Source of the DNA: Dyadobacter flavalbus
GTDB lineage: Bacteria > Bacteroidota > Bacteroidia > Cytophagales > Spirosomataceae
Length of the DNA stretch: 64,000 bases
Direction: 5' to 3'
Assembly (NCBI RefSeq): GCF_006149045.1
Contig: NZ_VBSN01000066.1
Coordinates: 124,001 to 188,000 of the forward strand
The notes beneath the pieces were generated by a model, which searched no databases, was not told the DNA's origin, and saw only the letters and a list, made by a program, of their open reading frames with translations. Numbering within the stretch: the stretch's first letter is position 1; each line of letters begins with the position of its first letter. Of this stretch, positions 18,242 through 27,252 are shown one piece after another. The translations under genes were made by a program, and so were the position numbers.

Positions 18242-19024
18242 ATGACAAAAGCTCACGCAGTATTTGTAGCAGTAATGGTGGCGCTAAGCGTTACATTCGG
18301 GATCCAGCAAATTAATCCGTTCTCTGAACTTTCATCAACAAAAACCGTATCCGTAAAACCGGATTCCGCAGCGCAGCCGCAATGGGCAATGCTTTACGAT
18401 TCACTTGGTCTGAAAAAACAAGGTCTTTGCAAAGCCGCTTTTTACTATGCCTGGATGGGTTTTCAGAAAATGAACCTGCATAATCCGGTACTCGCCATTG
18501 CCGATTTCAGTCAGTCTTCCCGTAATAAAAGGCTTTATGTAATTGATCTGATCAAGAAAAAAGTACTTCTTAATACGTATGTTGCACATGGCCGGAATTC
18601 AGGTCAGGAATTCGCTCAGAAATTTTCCAACAACAACTCGTCTTTTCAGTCCAGCCTTGGATTTTATAAAACACTGGGAACTTATCAGGGAAAACACGGC
18701 CTCTCACTCAGGCTTGAAGGCATGGAAAAGGGAATCAATGACCGTGCACTGGAAAGAGCCATTGTCATGCACGGCGCGGATTACGTAAGTGAAGATTTTA
18801 TTAAAAATACCGGGAGGCTGGGCCGTAGCCTTGGCTGCCCCGCTGTTTCCATTGCCGATTCCAAAACGCTGATCAACATGATGTACAACGGGGCAGGCCT
18901 GTTTATCTATTCAGCAGCAGACCAGAATTATTTCAAATCTTCACCGCTTCTTGCCGGTTTGACTCTGGAAAAAGACAAATCCGTTCTGGAAGAGGCTTCT
19001 ATTTTATACACATCCGGAAAATAA
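18242..19024 (+). CDS. Murein L,D-transpeptidase catalytic domain family protein
   Basis: A 260-residue exported protein with an N-terminal hydrophobic segment. The catalytic block HGADYVSEDF...RSLGCPAV gives the His and the Cys of an L,D-transpeptidase-like active site (YkuD_2 type), and YVAHGRNSGQEFAQ is typical of the family. It probably cross-links or attaches peptides in peptidoglycan, in the periplasm. Its 3' end overlaps the 3' end of the next gene, also an L,D-transpeptidase, on the other strand by 97 bp. Confidence 0.9.
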   Translation: MTKAHAVFVAVMVALSVTFGIQQINPFSELSSTKTVSVKPDSAAQPQWAMLYDSLGLKKQGLCKAAFYYAWMGFQKMNLHNPVLAIADFSQSSRNKRLYVIDLIKKKVLLNTYVAHGRNSGQEFAQKFSNNNSSFQSSLGFYKTLGTYQGKHGLSLRLEGMEKGINDRALERAIVMHGADYVSEDFIKNTGRLGRSLGCPAVSIADSKTLINMMYNGAGLFIYSAADQNYFKSSPLLAGLTLEKDKSVLEEASILYTSGK

Positions 19025-20208
19025 AGTAGCTGGCCTTTTTCATTGCAGTCTGCACCCAGATAAAACAGAAATACAGGAACCCTTGTTTTCAGTTTGTGCC
19101 ATTTCGGCGGCACGGAAGTCGTGTCCGGCTCTGTCATGAAATCATTGTCCAGAATTTTATCGCCGGCCATATAGTTGGCAAGATCAGTCGGGCGCTGGAC
19201 ACGTACACAGCCGTGACTTCTCCACCGCTGATTGGAGTTAAACAGATATCTTGCATTGGTATCATGCAGATAAATGGCTAATGGATTTTTGATTTCAACT
19301 TTTAACAATCCCAGTGAATTGTCTCCGCCGGTTTCCTGACGAAAACGATACGGAAATTTTTCAGCAGTCAGTTCGTCCCATTTTATATCCGCGGGATCAA
19401 CAACCTGACCTTTGTTGTCGATAATCTCGATCCGGTTTCTGGAAAGATATTCCGGATCATTCATGGCTTTCGGAAACATTTCCTTGATTGCAATACTTTT
19501 CGGAACGTTCCAGTAAGGGTGTGTTACAATACTGGTCGCGTAAGTATCAATCGTTGGTGTTTGTGTATCGTTTTTACCAACCACAGTCCGCATGCTCAGT
19601 ACATTCTGTCCGGCCGAATCCATTGCCGTAAGGTACGCGCCACGAATATTTACCATTACAAATCTCGGAGCGTCTTTGGACTGGCGTTTTATCCAGCGGT
19701 AAGCATTCAGTGATTTTGCAACCATTGCCGCGCTGTCTGTTTTATTTTCCTTGACCAGACGCGTATAATGCGTTTTCAGGTTATGGTAAACAGGGAAGAC
19801 AGGTTCCAGTTTAGCCAGTACTTTATCCACCGACTGGCCGCCGGCAATTTCTTCGGCTACTTTGCGGAGTTCGGTCGTATCCGCTTTTACTACTTTTTCA
19901 GTGTATTTCAGAGCAGGTTTGTGACCATAACCGACTTCTTCAAGCAATTTGAAAACAGGTGCCTTTTCACCGTCAGATGAAAATTTATCCGTTTTGATGC
20001 CTGTATTGTTCGCAAAGGTCAGGATTGCATCATAAGTTTCAGTATTGCTTAGTTCTTTTTCCAGTTCCTCTCTGGACATTTCATCAGGGCCTTTTTGGCA
20101 GGATTGAAAAACTGCAAGTGTAAATACGACAACCAGCGGGAAATATTTACTATGGCCTAAGCCAGATAACATTCGCATTGTAAAAGAAAGGTTTGTTCTA
20201 AACTTCAC
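18928..20208 (-). CDS. L,D-transpeptidase (YkuD/YcbB-like lipoprotein)
   Basis: A 426-residue envelope enzyme with a lipoprotein-like start (VVVFTLAVFQSCQKG), a helical N-terminal region, and a YkuD catalytic domain. The catalytic motif is HGCVR in RWRSHGCVRVQRP, preceded by a conserved IYLHDTN. This layout matches the YcbB/LdtD branch, which makes 3-3 cross-links in peptidoglycan. The start may be one of two internal methionines (MRML) instead of the first. The last 32 codons run antisense to the end of the plus-strand L,D-transpeptidase gene. Confidence 0.92.
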   Translation of the reverse strand: MKFRTNLSFTMRMLSGLGHSKYFPLVVVFTLAVFQSCQKGPDEMSREELEKELSNTETYDAILTFANNTGIKTDKFSSDGEKAPVFKLLEEVGYGHKPALKYTEKVVKADTTELRKVAEEIAGGQSVDKVLAKLEPVFPVYHNLKTHYTRLVKENKTDSAAMVAKSLNAYRWIKRQSKDAPRFVMVNIRGAYLTAMDSAGQNVLSMRTVVGKNDTQTPTIDTYATSIVTHPYWNVPKSIAIKEMFPKAMNDPEYLSRNRIEIIDNKGQVVDPADIKWDELTAEKFPYRFRQETGGDNSLGLLKVEIKNPLAIYLHDTNARYLFNSNQRWRSHGCVRVQRPTDLANYMAGDKILDNDFMTEPDTTSVPPKWHKLKTRVPVFLFYLGADCNEKGQLLYFPDVYKIEASSRTDLSFSRVKPARSGEDLK

Positions 20209-20420
20209 TCATACAATTGTTGTGCTAAGGATTTCTGAACTCCGGAAATTGCATTAAAGTACTTTGCTGCCGTAATAAAGGCCATGTGATAAATACCCTC
20301 CATGTGCACGTTGTTGTATTTTGGGGAAATTTTGTAACAAGTACAGGTTTTCAAAGTATTAATAAAGCAAGTAGCATTTTAAAGGTATTTTCTCCTTTTG
20401 CCAAAAGTCCAGCAACAAAA

Positions 20421-20445
20421 AAAGCCGGGCATAAAGCCCGGCTTT
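20421..20445 (-). terminator. Terminator of the tRNA-Arg gene
   Basis: A perfect 10-bp stem (AAAGCCGGGC with GCCCGGCTTT) and ATAAA loop. On the minus strand it is followed by a run of seven T, directly after the tRNA. Confidence 0.85.
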
Positions 20446-20446
20446 G

Positions 20447-20518
20447 TGACCGCGACGGGAATCGAACCCATATCTAGAGTTTAGGAAACTCCTATTCTAT
20501 CCGTTGAACTACGCAGTC
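20447..20518 (-). tRNA. trnR: tRNA-Arg, anticodon CCT
   Basis: The minus strand folds into a full cloverleaf of 72 nt. The acceptor stem pairs GACTGCG with CGCGGTC, the D stem is GTTC/GAAT, and the anticodon stem GGAGT/ACTCT holds the loop TTCCTAA with anticodon CCT, which reads AGG. The T arm is ATGGG TTCGATT CCCGT. CCA is not encoded. The tRNA lies downstream of hflX and is followed by its own terminator. Confidence 0.95.
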
Positions 20519-20570
20519 CTATAACTTCTCACATTTTACTTCTCACTCCTCAAACACCAAAAAAGAACCC

Positions 20571-20606
20571 GCCTCTTGATCACAACCAATGTTCAGATCA
20601 AGAGGC
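20571..20606 (-). terminator. Intrinsic terminator of hflX
   Basis: An 11-bp inverted repeat (GCCTCTTGATC at 20571-20581, GATCAAGAGGC at 20596-20606). Read on the minus strand it is followed by GGGTTCTTTTTT. Confidence 0.8.
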
Positions 20607-20663
20607 ATTGCTTTTCGTAACCAGCGCGCAAAATTGCGGAAAAAGACTTTAAATAACAAATGA

Positions 20664-21899
20664 TTATTCCTGCGTTTCAACAGCCGTGTAGCCCAGATCA
20701 AGCCAGTTCGGATAAATGGAGAAGTGTTTTTCTTTCACCATACTGAACAGCACATTCTTAAGTTCATCGATATTTTCCTTTTTCTCGGCTGAAATGAACA
20801 CGACATGTTCCGCTTTGTCGGCAACATAACTTTTCTTCAGTTGATCCAGAACGCTTTCATTGGACGTTACAACTTCATCTTCCGCTTCTTCATCATTATA
20901 GGAAGGATTGTAAAGGTCAATCTTATTGAAAACCAGAATAGTAGGTTTGTTTGAAGCACCAATTTCTTCCAGTGTTTTGTTTACAACGTCCAGATGCTCC
21001 TCAAAAGAAACATGTGAAATGTCCACAACATGCATCAGAATATCAGCTTCCCTGACCTCGTCCAGCGTGGATTTAAAAGATTCGATAAGCGTTGTCGGCA
21101 ACTTGCGTATAAACCCGACTGTGTCCGTCAGCAGGAATGGAATGTTTTCCATATTCACTTTCCGCACAGTGGAATCGACGGTTGCAAACAGTTTGTTTTC
21201 TGCAAATACATCCGCTTTGGAAAGTCCGCGCATCAGTGTTGATTTTCCTACGTTGGTATAACCCACAATGGCGACACGTACAAGGCGGTCTCTTTCCTTG
21301 CGCCGGGTTGTGCTCTGACGGTCCACTTTTTCAAGTTTTTCCTTCAGAAAAGCAATCCGGTCTTTAACAATCCTTCTATCCGTTTCAAGTTCCGTTTCAC
21401 CGGGTCCGCGCATACCGACGCCCACACCCGACTGGCGGCTTAAGTGCGTCCACATACGGGTCAGACGCGGATACATATATTGGTATTGAGCAAGTTCAAC
21501 CTGTAATTTCGCCTGTGCTGTTTGTGCGCGCATGGCAAAAATATCCAGAATGAGCAAGCCGCGGTCAATGACTTTTATATCTTTAAAAACAGCTTCCAGG
21601 TTACGGACCTGCGACGGCGTCAGATCATCATCATAAATGATCATATCCACCGGATTGGCTGTCACGAACGTTACTATTTCTTCCAGCTTTCCTTTGCCGG
21701 TATAAGTGCGTATGTCCGCTCTTTCCAGGTTCTGGGTAAATGTCCTGACCGTTTCAACGCCTAGTGTAGATGCCAGAAAAGCAAGCTCTTCCAAGTATTC
21801 TTTTGTCTTTTCAACAGGTTGTTTTTGTGTACTGACAGCCACAAGCACAGCAGTTTCCTGCTTGACAGCTGTTGAATACGATTTCTTTTTATCAATCAT
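20664..21899 (-). CDS. hflX: Ribosome-associated GTPase HflX
   Basis: A GTPase of 411 residues that splits stalled ribosomes in related bacteria. The N-terminal HflX domain is followed by the family signature RGPGETELETDRR (residues 164-176), then the G domain with Walker A GYTNVGKST (213-221), G3 DTVGFI and the G4 motif NKID. It is a single gene in its operon, with a terminator downstream. A 11-codon acidic stretch near the end of the G domain (NDEEAEDEVV) is a minor lineage feature. Confidence 0.96.
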   Translation of the reverse strand: MIDKKKSYSTAVKQETAVLVAVSTQKQPVEKTKEYLEELAFLASTLGVETVRTFTQNLERADIRTYTGKGKLEEIVTFVTANPVDMIIYDDDLTPSQVRNLEAVFKDIKVIDRGLLILDIFAMRAQTAQAKLQVELAQYQYMYPRLTRMWTHLSRQSGVGVGMRGPGETELETDRRIVKDRIAFLKEKLEKVDRQSTTRRKERDRLVRVAIVGYTNVGKSTLMRGLSKADVFAENKLFATVDSTVRKVNMENIPFLLTDTVGFIRKLPTTLIESFKSTLDEVREADILMHVVDISHVSFEEHLDVVNKTLEEIGASNKPTILVFNKIDLYNPSYNDEEAEDEVVTSNESVLDQLKKSYVADKAEHVVFISAEKKENIDELKNVLFSMVKEKHFSIYPNWLDLGYTAVETQE

Positions 21900-22296
21900 G
21901 CAAAATTATTTTATTTTTAAAACTACCGCTTTTTCAGATATATATCCGTACAAATTATGAAGCGGAAGACGTAGCGATGCAACGGCATACCGTCTGCAAA
22001 AGTTCACTGGCCTCAATTGGTAAAACAATAATTATAAATTAATAAATCCATTTTATAATTAATCTTCCGCTTCCGAAATTAAGATCCGGAGATCTTAAGT
22101 ATAACCCGATGCTCGTCCGCAACCATTTTCATGTAATTGGACTGATCAATACAGACTTGTGCCAACGCGGGCTATAATAATCGTTCCTGACTGTAAGTAT
22201 TGGCTTATATTATTTAAATAAATAGCGAATTCCGGTTTGCGAAACAAAAAACGGGTTATGTCAGTTTAACCTTTATTACCTTGTCGATTGCCCTTC
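21900..22296. other. AT-rich divergent intergenic region with two short inverted repeats
   Basis: This gap of 397 bp separates hflX and the CstB-like gene. It contains a perfect 8-bp stem with CGGA loop, TTAAGATC/GATCTTAA (22079-22098), and an AT-rich inverted repeat AATTATAA/TTATAATT (22030-22037 and 22053-22060). I could not assign a promoter box, gene or RNA to it. Confidence 0.45.
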
Positions 22297-23688
22297 ATGA
22301 AAATAGAACAGATTTATACCGGCTGCCTTGCGCAAGGCGCCTATTTTATTGTTTCCAACGGCGAAGCAGCCGTTATTGACCCTTTGCGGGAAGTGGAACC
22401 TTATATTCAGAAAGCCGAAAAGCTGGGCGCAAGAATCAGATACGTTTTCGAGACACACTTTCATGCCGACTTTGTTTCGGGTCATATTGACCTTGCTGAA
22501 AAAACCGGCGCGGCCATTATTTACGGCCCGAATGCAAAAACAGGTTTCAAATCGCAGATTGCAAAAGATGAAGAACTGTTTCAGCTTGGCGAAGTAACGA
22601 TAAAAGTGCTGCATACGCCCGGGCATACGCTGGAATCAAGCTGTTATCTGCTGCTGGATAAAGACGGCAAACCAACAGCGCTTTTCAGCGGGGATACGCT
22701 GTTCATCGGTGATGTAGGCCGGCCGGATCTGGCGCAAAAAGGCAATCTGACCAAATATGACCTGGCCGGAATGCTTTACGACAGCCTGCGTTCCAAAGTT
22801 ATGACCTTGCCCGACGACGTCATTGTTTATCCGGCACATGGCGCAGGCTCCGCTTGCGGTAAAAACATGAGCAAGGAAACTTCGGATACGCTCGGAAACC
22901 AGAAAAGGTTTAATTACGCGCTCCGGGCCGATATGACGAAAGAAGAATTTATTAATGAAGTTACAGCCGGCCTGACTGAACCGCCGCAGTATTTTCCTGA
23001 AAACGTGAAGCTGAACCGTGAAGGTTACGAAAGCATTGACAACGTGCTCGAACGCGGAAGCCGCGCCTTATCGGCAGCGGATTTTGAGCAACTGGCCAAT
23101 CTTACAGGTGCTTTGATTCTGGATACACGGAATGCGGCGGAGTTTGCAAGAGGGTTTATTCCGAATTCAATCAACATCGGACTGGACGGCGGCTTTGCAC
23201 CGTGGGTCGGTGCGCTGATTCCGGATCTGAAGCAAAATCTGCTGATTGTAACCGAGCCGGGAAAAGAGGAAGAAGTAGTTACTCGGTTGGCGAGGGTTGG
23301 TTACGACCATACAATCGGATATCTGGACGGTGGGTTTCAGAGCTGGATGGAATCAGGTAAAGAAACGGATACGGTACAAACGGTGTCAGCTGGTGAATTT
23401 GCGGATCATTTTCATGCAAGCCAGCTGGAAGTCGTTGATGTCAGAAAGCCCGATGAATTTAATTCCGGACACCTGAAAGATGCTTATAATCTGCCGTTGG
23501 ATAATTTAAATGACGGAATGTCGGATCTTTCGAAGGATAAAACCTTGTACGTGCATTGCGCCGGCGGGTACCGTTCCATGATCGCAGCCTCCATTCTGAA
23601 AGCAAGAGGCTTTGATGATGTTGTCAATATTGACGGCGGCTATGGCGCATTGACAAAAACCAATGTTCCGGTAAGCAAAGAAGAATGA
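22297..23688 (+). CDS. CstB-like MBL-fold persulfide dioxygenase with two rhodanese domains
   Basis: A 463-residue sulfide-detoxification enzyme. The N-terminal metallo-beta-lactamase domain has THFHADFVSG (His54, His56, Asp58), HTPGH (His110), SGDTLF (Asp133) and PAHG (His181), as in persulfide dioxygenases. Two rhodanese domains follow: the first (about 270-355) has no Cys at the active position, a pseudo-rhodanese; the second carries YVHCAGGYRS with Cys421. This MBL, pseudo-rhodanese, rhodanese order is that of CstB, which oxidises persulfides and forms thiosulfate. The ATG at 22297 is preferred over a TTG nine bases upstream. No sulfide sensor or transporter is next to it. Confidence 0.9.
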   Translation: MKIEQIYTGCLAQGAYFIVSNGEAAVIDPLREVEPYIQKAEKLGARIRYVFETHFHADFVSGHIDLAEKTGAAIIYGPNAKTGFKSQIAKDEELFQLGEVTIKVLHTPGHTLESSCYLLLDKDGKPTALFSGDTLFIGDVGRPDLAQKGNLTKYDLAGMLYDSLRSKVMTLPDDVIVYPAHGAGSACGKNMSKETSDTLGNQKRFNYALRADMTKEEFINEVTAGLTEPPQYFPENVKLNREGYESIDNVLERGSRALSAADFEQLANLTGALILDTRNAAEFARGFIPNSINIGLDGGFAPWVGALIPDLKQNLLIVTEPGKEEEVVTRLARVGYDHTIGYLDGGFQSWMESGKETDTVQTVSAGEFADHFHASQLEVVDVRKPDEFNSGHLKDAYNLPLDNLNDGMSDLSKDKTLYVHCAGGYRSMIAASILKARGFDDVVNIDGGYGALTKTNVPVSKEE

Positions 23689-23708
23689 AATTTTATTATC
23701 TGCTTGTT

Positions 23709-24452
23709 TTACACTTTCCGGGCAACCATATAAAGCTGTTCGTCGCCGAGTACGAAAGGATCGGCTTCCAGGTTCCCGAATGTTCCGACCACTTCAAGAC
23801 CGGCATTTTCAAACATATATGTAAGTTCGGAAAGTGTGTAAATATGCTGACGTACCGTATGCGTAATTTTTTCTTTTCCTGAAATAAAAGTCTGTTCTGC
23901 TTCAATACAGCCGAGTTCGGGACGGTATTCGTTTTCCGCAAGATAAATGATGTCATCTTTTACGGGCATCCAGTTCCTCGTCTGGAAATTGGGCAGGATA
24001 CTTTCAGCCAGATTTTCAGTATGCACTGCAAAGTGACCGCCGGTTTTTATCGAACTTGCTGTTTTTGAAATGAACAACTGCATTTCTGCCCGTGGGAAAA
24101 AGCTGAAACTGTTTCCGAAACAATAAGCCGAGTCGTAAAAACCGTTGGGAAATTCATATTCCAGAATATCCGTACAAACGACCTGAACGGGGAGCTTCCT
24201 TTTTTTTACAATCGCCTGAAGTTCGTTGCAGTATTCAGGCGAAATATCAATGCAGGTCAATTCGCAGCCGTCTTCCGAAAGCGGCAATGCATGGCGTCCG
24301 TATCCCGAAAGGACGTCCAGCACTTTGCTATCCGGTTTGATTTCCAGCACGTCACGAAGGAAATCCACTTCGTATTCTGTATATTCCTCATCCTGGTGCA
24401 ATTTCCAGGCGCGCTGCGGAAGTCCTTTAAAATAGGTATGGTACCAGGCCAA
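23709..24452 (-). CDS. Class I SAM-dependent methyltransferase
   Basis: A 247-residue Rossmann-fold methyltransferase. Motif I is VLDVLSGYGRHALPL and the acidic end of strand 2 is CIDISPEY, which together bind S-adenosylmethionine. The substrate cannot be inferred. It converges with the CstB-like gene, only 20 bp apart, and lies upstream of the copper locus without a clear link to it. Confidence 0.9.
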   Translation of the reverse strand: MAWYHTYFKGLPQRAWKLHQDEEYTEYEVDFLRDVLEIKPDSKVLDVLSGYGRHALPLSEDGCELTCIDISPEYCNELQAIVKKRKLPVQVVCTDILEYEFPNGFYDSAYCFGNSFSFFPRAEMQLFISKTASSIKTGGHFAVHTENLAESILPNFQTRNWMPVKDDIIYLAENEYRPELGCIEAEQTFISGKEKITHTVRQHIYTLSELTYMFENAGLEVVGTFGNLEADPFVLGDEQLYMVARKV

Positions 24453-24502
24453 AATAAAATCGTTTAAGGCACAAAACTAGCAAAAAGCTTCCAGTTTAAT
24501 CA

Positions 24503-25882
24503 TCATTTCATTTGCATGAGTCCGGGCGTAAGCCGGAGATAAACCTGTGCAGACACAGGATTTTTACCGAAAGCAGGCTGCAGATATTTGTCAATAACGT
24601 AAACTCCCACCTGTCCGCCGGCCTGCACAAGCGTATTGCGGAACGAGGTCAGCTGCCGGTTTATACCAACTGAAAACATGGAAACCGGAAAAGCTTCTTT
24701 CCAATAACTATACCATTCCAGTCCGAGTTCATGATTGCTTTTCTGAACCCATTCATAACGTCCGTAAACAGCCCATTTGTTCAGTTGCAAGTTGGATTCC
24801 AGCAATACGGAATGTTCCTTGTGATGATCGCCGCCATTGTTCAGCCCCCAAACCAGCGTGGAGGAAATCCATTTGTTTTTCCCGTTCAAACCGGCAGAAT
24901 GCTGCACGGAAGCCGTAGTCCGCTTTACATTTTCATCCGGGCTCAGCATTTCGGGACTTTTGATGTAAGCCTGGCTTGCCTGCAATGCCCAGTTTGCCGA
25001 TGGGTTGAAGAGCAGCCTGTAACTGTATGAATCAAATCTTGGCTTGTCAAAATCAAACCGGTTTTCATCCGGCTCCCGGCCGGTAAAGGAGGAACCTTCC
25101 AGCTTGAACTTGCCATAACGAACACCCGCCGTCACCACGCCGAACGTAATGTGCGTCGCATCCTGCCAATGATGGCCCAGAACAGCATCCGGGTTATTGA
25201 AAGCAGACATCCGGTGCATAAAAGCCGTTGGTCCCAAAGCCGGTTCTCCGGGATAACCCGCGTAAATCGTTAAATCCACTTTATCATTGATGCGCTGCGT
25301 GTAAGCTACCGAAAGTTCGGAAACGAGGTCATGCGGATGCTGGCTGTTCACCAGCGGCGACCCTTTCCAGCTTTCACCGGACTGAAAAAGCAACGGATAG
25401 CCCGCGCCTCCGTCTGTAATCCGGTCCAGTGAAACCATTCCGCGCAGACTGAGCAAACCGTTTTTGCCAACCTGCCGCTGCGCCATTCCCATAAACCAGT
25501 TCGGAGCACTAAACTTTGATTTCGAGCCGTTCCGGTTTTTATTATTTATATTCTGACCCGTATACCGAAGAAATATGCTGGCGTGCAGCATGTAATTCCA
25601 TTTATTTGCATGCTTCATGTAAGCGTACATCTGCGTTGCATCCGGCTGCCAGCCCGTTCCCGATCCGTTGCGGTTCATCGGCAGACTTAGCGAAAAATTG
25701 TGCGTCATCTGTGCGCCGCCGTGTTCCATGCCTTCATGATGATCCATTTTTTTTATGTCATGCATGGCATGGCCGGTTGTGTCTCTGGCGGGTTCCTGAT
25801 GGTGTTCATGCTGCGCAAGTGCAGGCAGAGCAACCAGCAGCGTGGCTGCCAGTACGAGAAATGTTAAGTGGTTTCGTTTCAT
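24503..25882 (-). CDS. Histidine-rich outer-membrane beta-barrel protein of the copper locus
   Basis: A 459-residue exported protein. Behind the signal peptide (ends ALPALAQ) is a His/Met-rich segment (HEHHQEP, HAMHDIKKMDHHEGMEH) that could bind copper. The rest has the alternating aromatic pattern of an outer-membrane barrel. I do not recognise a named family beyond proteins seen in Bacteroidota copper clusters. It is last in a minus-strand series of metal genes, so a role in metal efflux or sequestration at the outer membrane is the best guess. Confidence 0.75.
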   Translation of the reverse strand: MKRNHLTFLVLAATLLVALPALAQHEHHQEPARDTTGHAMHDIKKMDHHEGMEHGGAQMTHNFSLSLPMNRNGSGTGWQPDATQMYAYMKHANKWNYMLHASIFLRYTGQNINNKNRNGSKSKFSAPNWFMGMAQRQVGKNGLLSLRGMVSLDRITDGGAGYPLLFQSGESWKGSPLVNSQHPHDLVSELSVAYTQRINDKVDLTIYAGYPGEPALGPTAFMHRMSAFNNPDAVLGHHWQDATHITFGVVTAGVRYGKFKLEGSSFTGREPDENRFDFDKPRFDSYSYRLLFNPSANWALQASQAYIKSPEMLSPDENVKRTTASVQHSAGLNGKNKWISSTLVWGLNNGGDHHKEHSVLLESNLQLNKWAVYGRYEWVQKSNHELGLEWYSYWKEAFPVSMFSVGINRQLTSFRNTLVQAGGQVGVYVIDKYLQPAFGKNPVSAQVYLRLTPGLMQMK

Positions 25883-25900
25883 GATGAAGTATTGATTTTA

Positions 25901-26242
25901 TCAGTGCGGCACAGCCGTTTTGCGGCAGCAGCTTGGCAGTTTGTCGTGCGCTTTCTGATTGGCAGGCTGTAAATCCGCATCGTAGCCTGTATTGTTGATC
26001 GTCGCTTTGATTGCTTCCGGCGTCGTCTTGTCAGGATTGTATTTTACGGTAATTACTTTATCCGTCAAATTCAGGTTCGCTTCCTTTACACCTTTGGAAA
26101 GTCCCAGGTTGCGTTCAAGCCGTGCCTTGCACATTTCGCATATGGCAGAAGTTTTGATCCTGATTTCCTTGTCACCGTCTGCAAATGCAAGGTTCATGGT
26201 GACGAGCAAAGCAGCGAGTATATTCAAAATGGCCTTTTTCAT
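25901..26242 (-). CDS. Secreted heavy-metal-associated (HMA) domain protein
   Basis: A 113-residue protein with a signal peptide and one HMA/MerP-like ferredoxin fold. The metal site is C-x-x-C in SAICEMCKAR, and a further Cys pair lies in PSCCRK near the end. It probably binds Cu(I) in the periplasm and hands it to other locus members. It lies 18 bp upstream of the outer-membrane gene and probably shares its transcript. Confidence 0.88.
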   Translation of the reverse strand: MKKAILNILAALLVTMNLAFADGDKEIRIKTSAICEMCKARLERNLGLSKGVKEANLNLTDKVITVKYNPDKTTPEAIKATINNTGYDADLQPANQKAHDKLPSCCRKTAVPH

Positions 26243-26293
26243 GATTCTGAATGGTTATAATTGATTTGTTTTTACTAAAAACTCATTTCCAAA

Positions 26294-26342
26294 AGCTAAA
26301 AGCTAAAAGCTTACAGCTAACAACCAGTTGCCAACAGCTCCA
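26294..26342. repeat. Heptad repeat array (array B)
   Basis: Seven 7-bp units on the plus strand: AGCTAAA, AGCTAAA, AGCTTAC, AGCTAAC, AACCAGT, TGCCAAC, AGCTCCA. It fills the gap between the heavy-metal lipoprotein gene and the HMA gene. Confidence 0.75.
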
Positions 26343-26348
26343 AAAAAC

Positions 26349-26588
26349 TTAATGACTATGATCTGTACTGTCGGTTCCTGCCATGGCAATTTCCTGAAGT
26401 TCCATTTTACAAACAGGGCATTTGCCGGCTTTTGTATAGGTTTTATCTCCTTCGCAATGCATCGGACAGGCGTATGATCTGGCTGCGGACACTTTTGTTT
26501 CCGTGTAGGCATTATTTTCTGCTTTGTCGTTGCCGGAACTGCAGGCTGCAAAAAGGAAGATAAAGGATGCAAAAATGGCTTTGTTCAT
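26349..26588 (-). CDS. Heavy-metal-binding-domain lipoprotein
   Basis: A 79-residue lipoprotein (lipobox FLFAACSS). It contains the heavy-metal-binding domain motif YACPMHCEGDKTYTKAGKCP with CKMEL, a set of cysteines that coordinates a soft metal, and a His-rich tail (STDHSH). Such proteins are frequent next to copper exporters in Bacteroidota. It precedes the array B gap and the HMA gene. Confidence 0.9.
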   Translation of the reverse strand: MNKAIFASFIFLFAACSSGNDKAENNAYTETKVSAARSYACPMHCEGDKTYTKAGKCPVCKMELQEIAMAGTDSTDHSH

Positions 26589-26631
26589 AATGACTGAGGT
26601 TTTGATTATGTTTTAAATAGCAATTCTGATT

Positions 26632-27204
26632 TTAATGGTCGCCTACTTTGTCAAGTGCTTTTCTGGGCAAGGCACTTTTCTTGTATTCTCCCGGCGTAAG
26701 GCCTGTAACTTTTTTAAACTGGTTGCTCAGATGCGCCGTGCTGCTGTATGAAAGCCGCCAGGCCATTTCGCTAAGCGTAAGTTCGTTATAGGAAAGCCAT
26801 TCTTTTATTTTCTCCACTTTCTGCGCAATGATATATTGTTCAATCGTCTGGCCGGTTTCGGATGAAAACAGATTGCTGAGATAGGAATAGTCATAACCGA
26901 TTTTTTCCGACAGAAAATCTGAAAAATTCATGGCAGCCGGTTTGTTTCCTTTCAGGTTCTGCACTTCCTCGATAATCAGCGTTTTGATATGTTCGGCCAA
27001 AGCGGTTTTGCGGTCGTCCAGCAGTTCAAAGCCGTTGGTTTCCAGCACATCTTTGATCTGTTTCAGTTTCCCGGGATCAATTTCCGTTTTTGTTTCAACT
27101 TCTCCTAATTCCACCGATTCCAGCACAATGTCCTGTTTTTCAAGTTCTTCACGCACGACCCGTTTGCAGCGGTCACAAACCATATTTTTTATATGCAGCT
27201 TCAT
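26632..27204 (-). CDS. AraC-family regulator with N-terminal HMA-like metal-binding domain
   Basis: A 190-residue transcription factor. The N-terminal 70 residues look like an HMA fold with CDRC (Cys10, Cys13) at the position of the metal-binding CxxC. The C-terminal 100 residues are an AraC helix-turn-helix pair (KIGYDYSYLSNLFSSETGQ, then LTLSEMAWRLSYSSTAHLSN). This build suggests a one-component copper sensor that both binds the metal and controls the locus. It lies between the TonB receptor and the HMBD lipoprotein on the same strand. The role as sensor is inference. Confidence 0.85.
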   Translation of the reverse strand: MKLHIKNMVCDRCKRVVREELEKQDIVLESVELGEVETKTEIDPGKLKQIKDVLETNGFELLDDRKTALAEHIKTLIIEEVQNLKGNKPAAMNFSDFLSEKIGYDYSYLSNLFSSETGQTIEQYIIAQKVEKIKEWLSYNELTLSEMAWRLSYSSTAHLSNQFKKVTGLTPGEYKKSALPRKALDKVGDH

Positions 27205-27252
27205 CTTATGATTCGGTTTATGTTCATTTTTCCGCCTGAATTTTCCTTTTTC

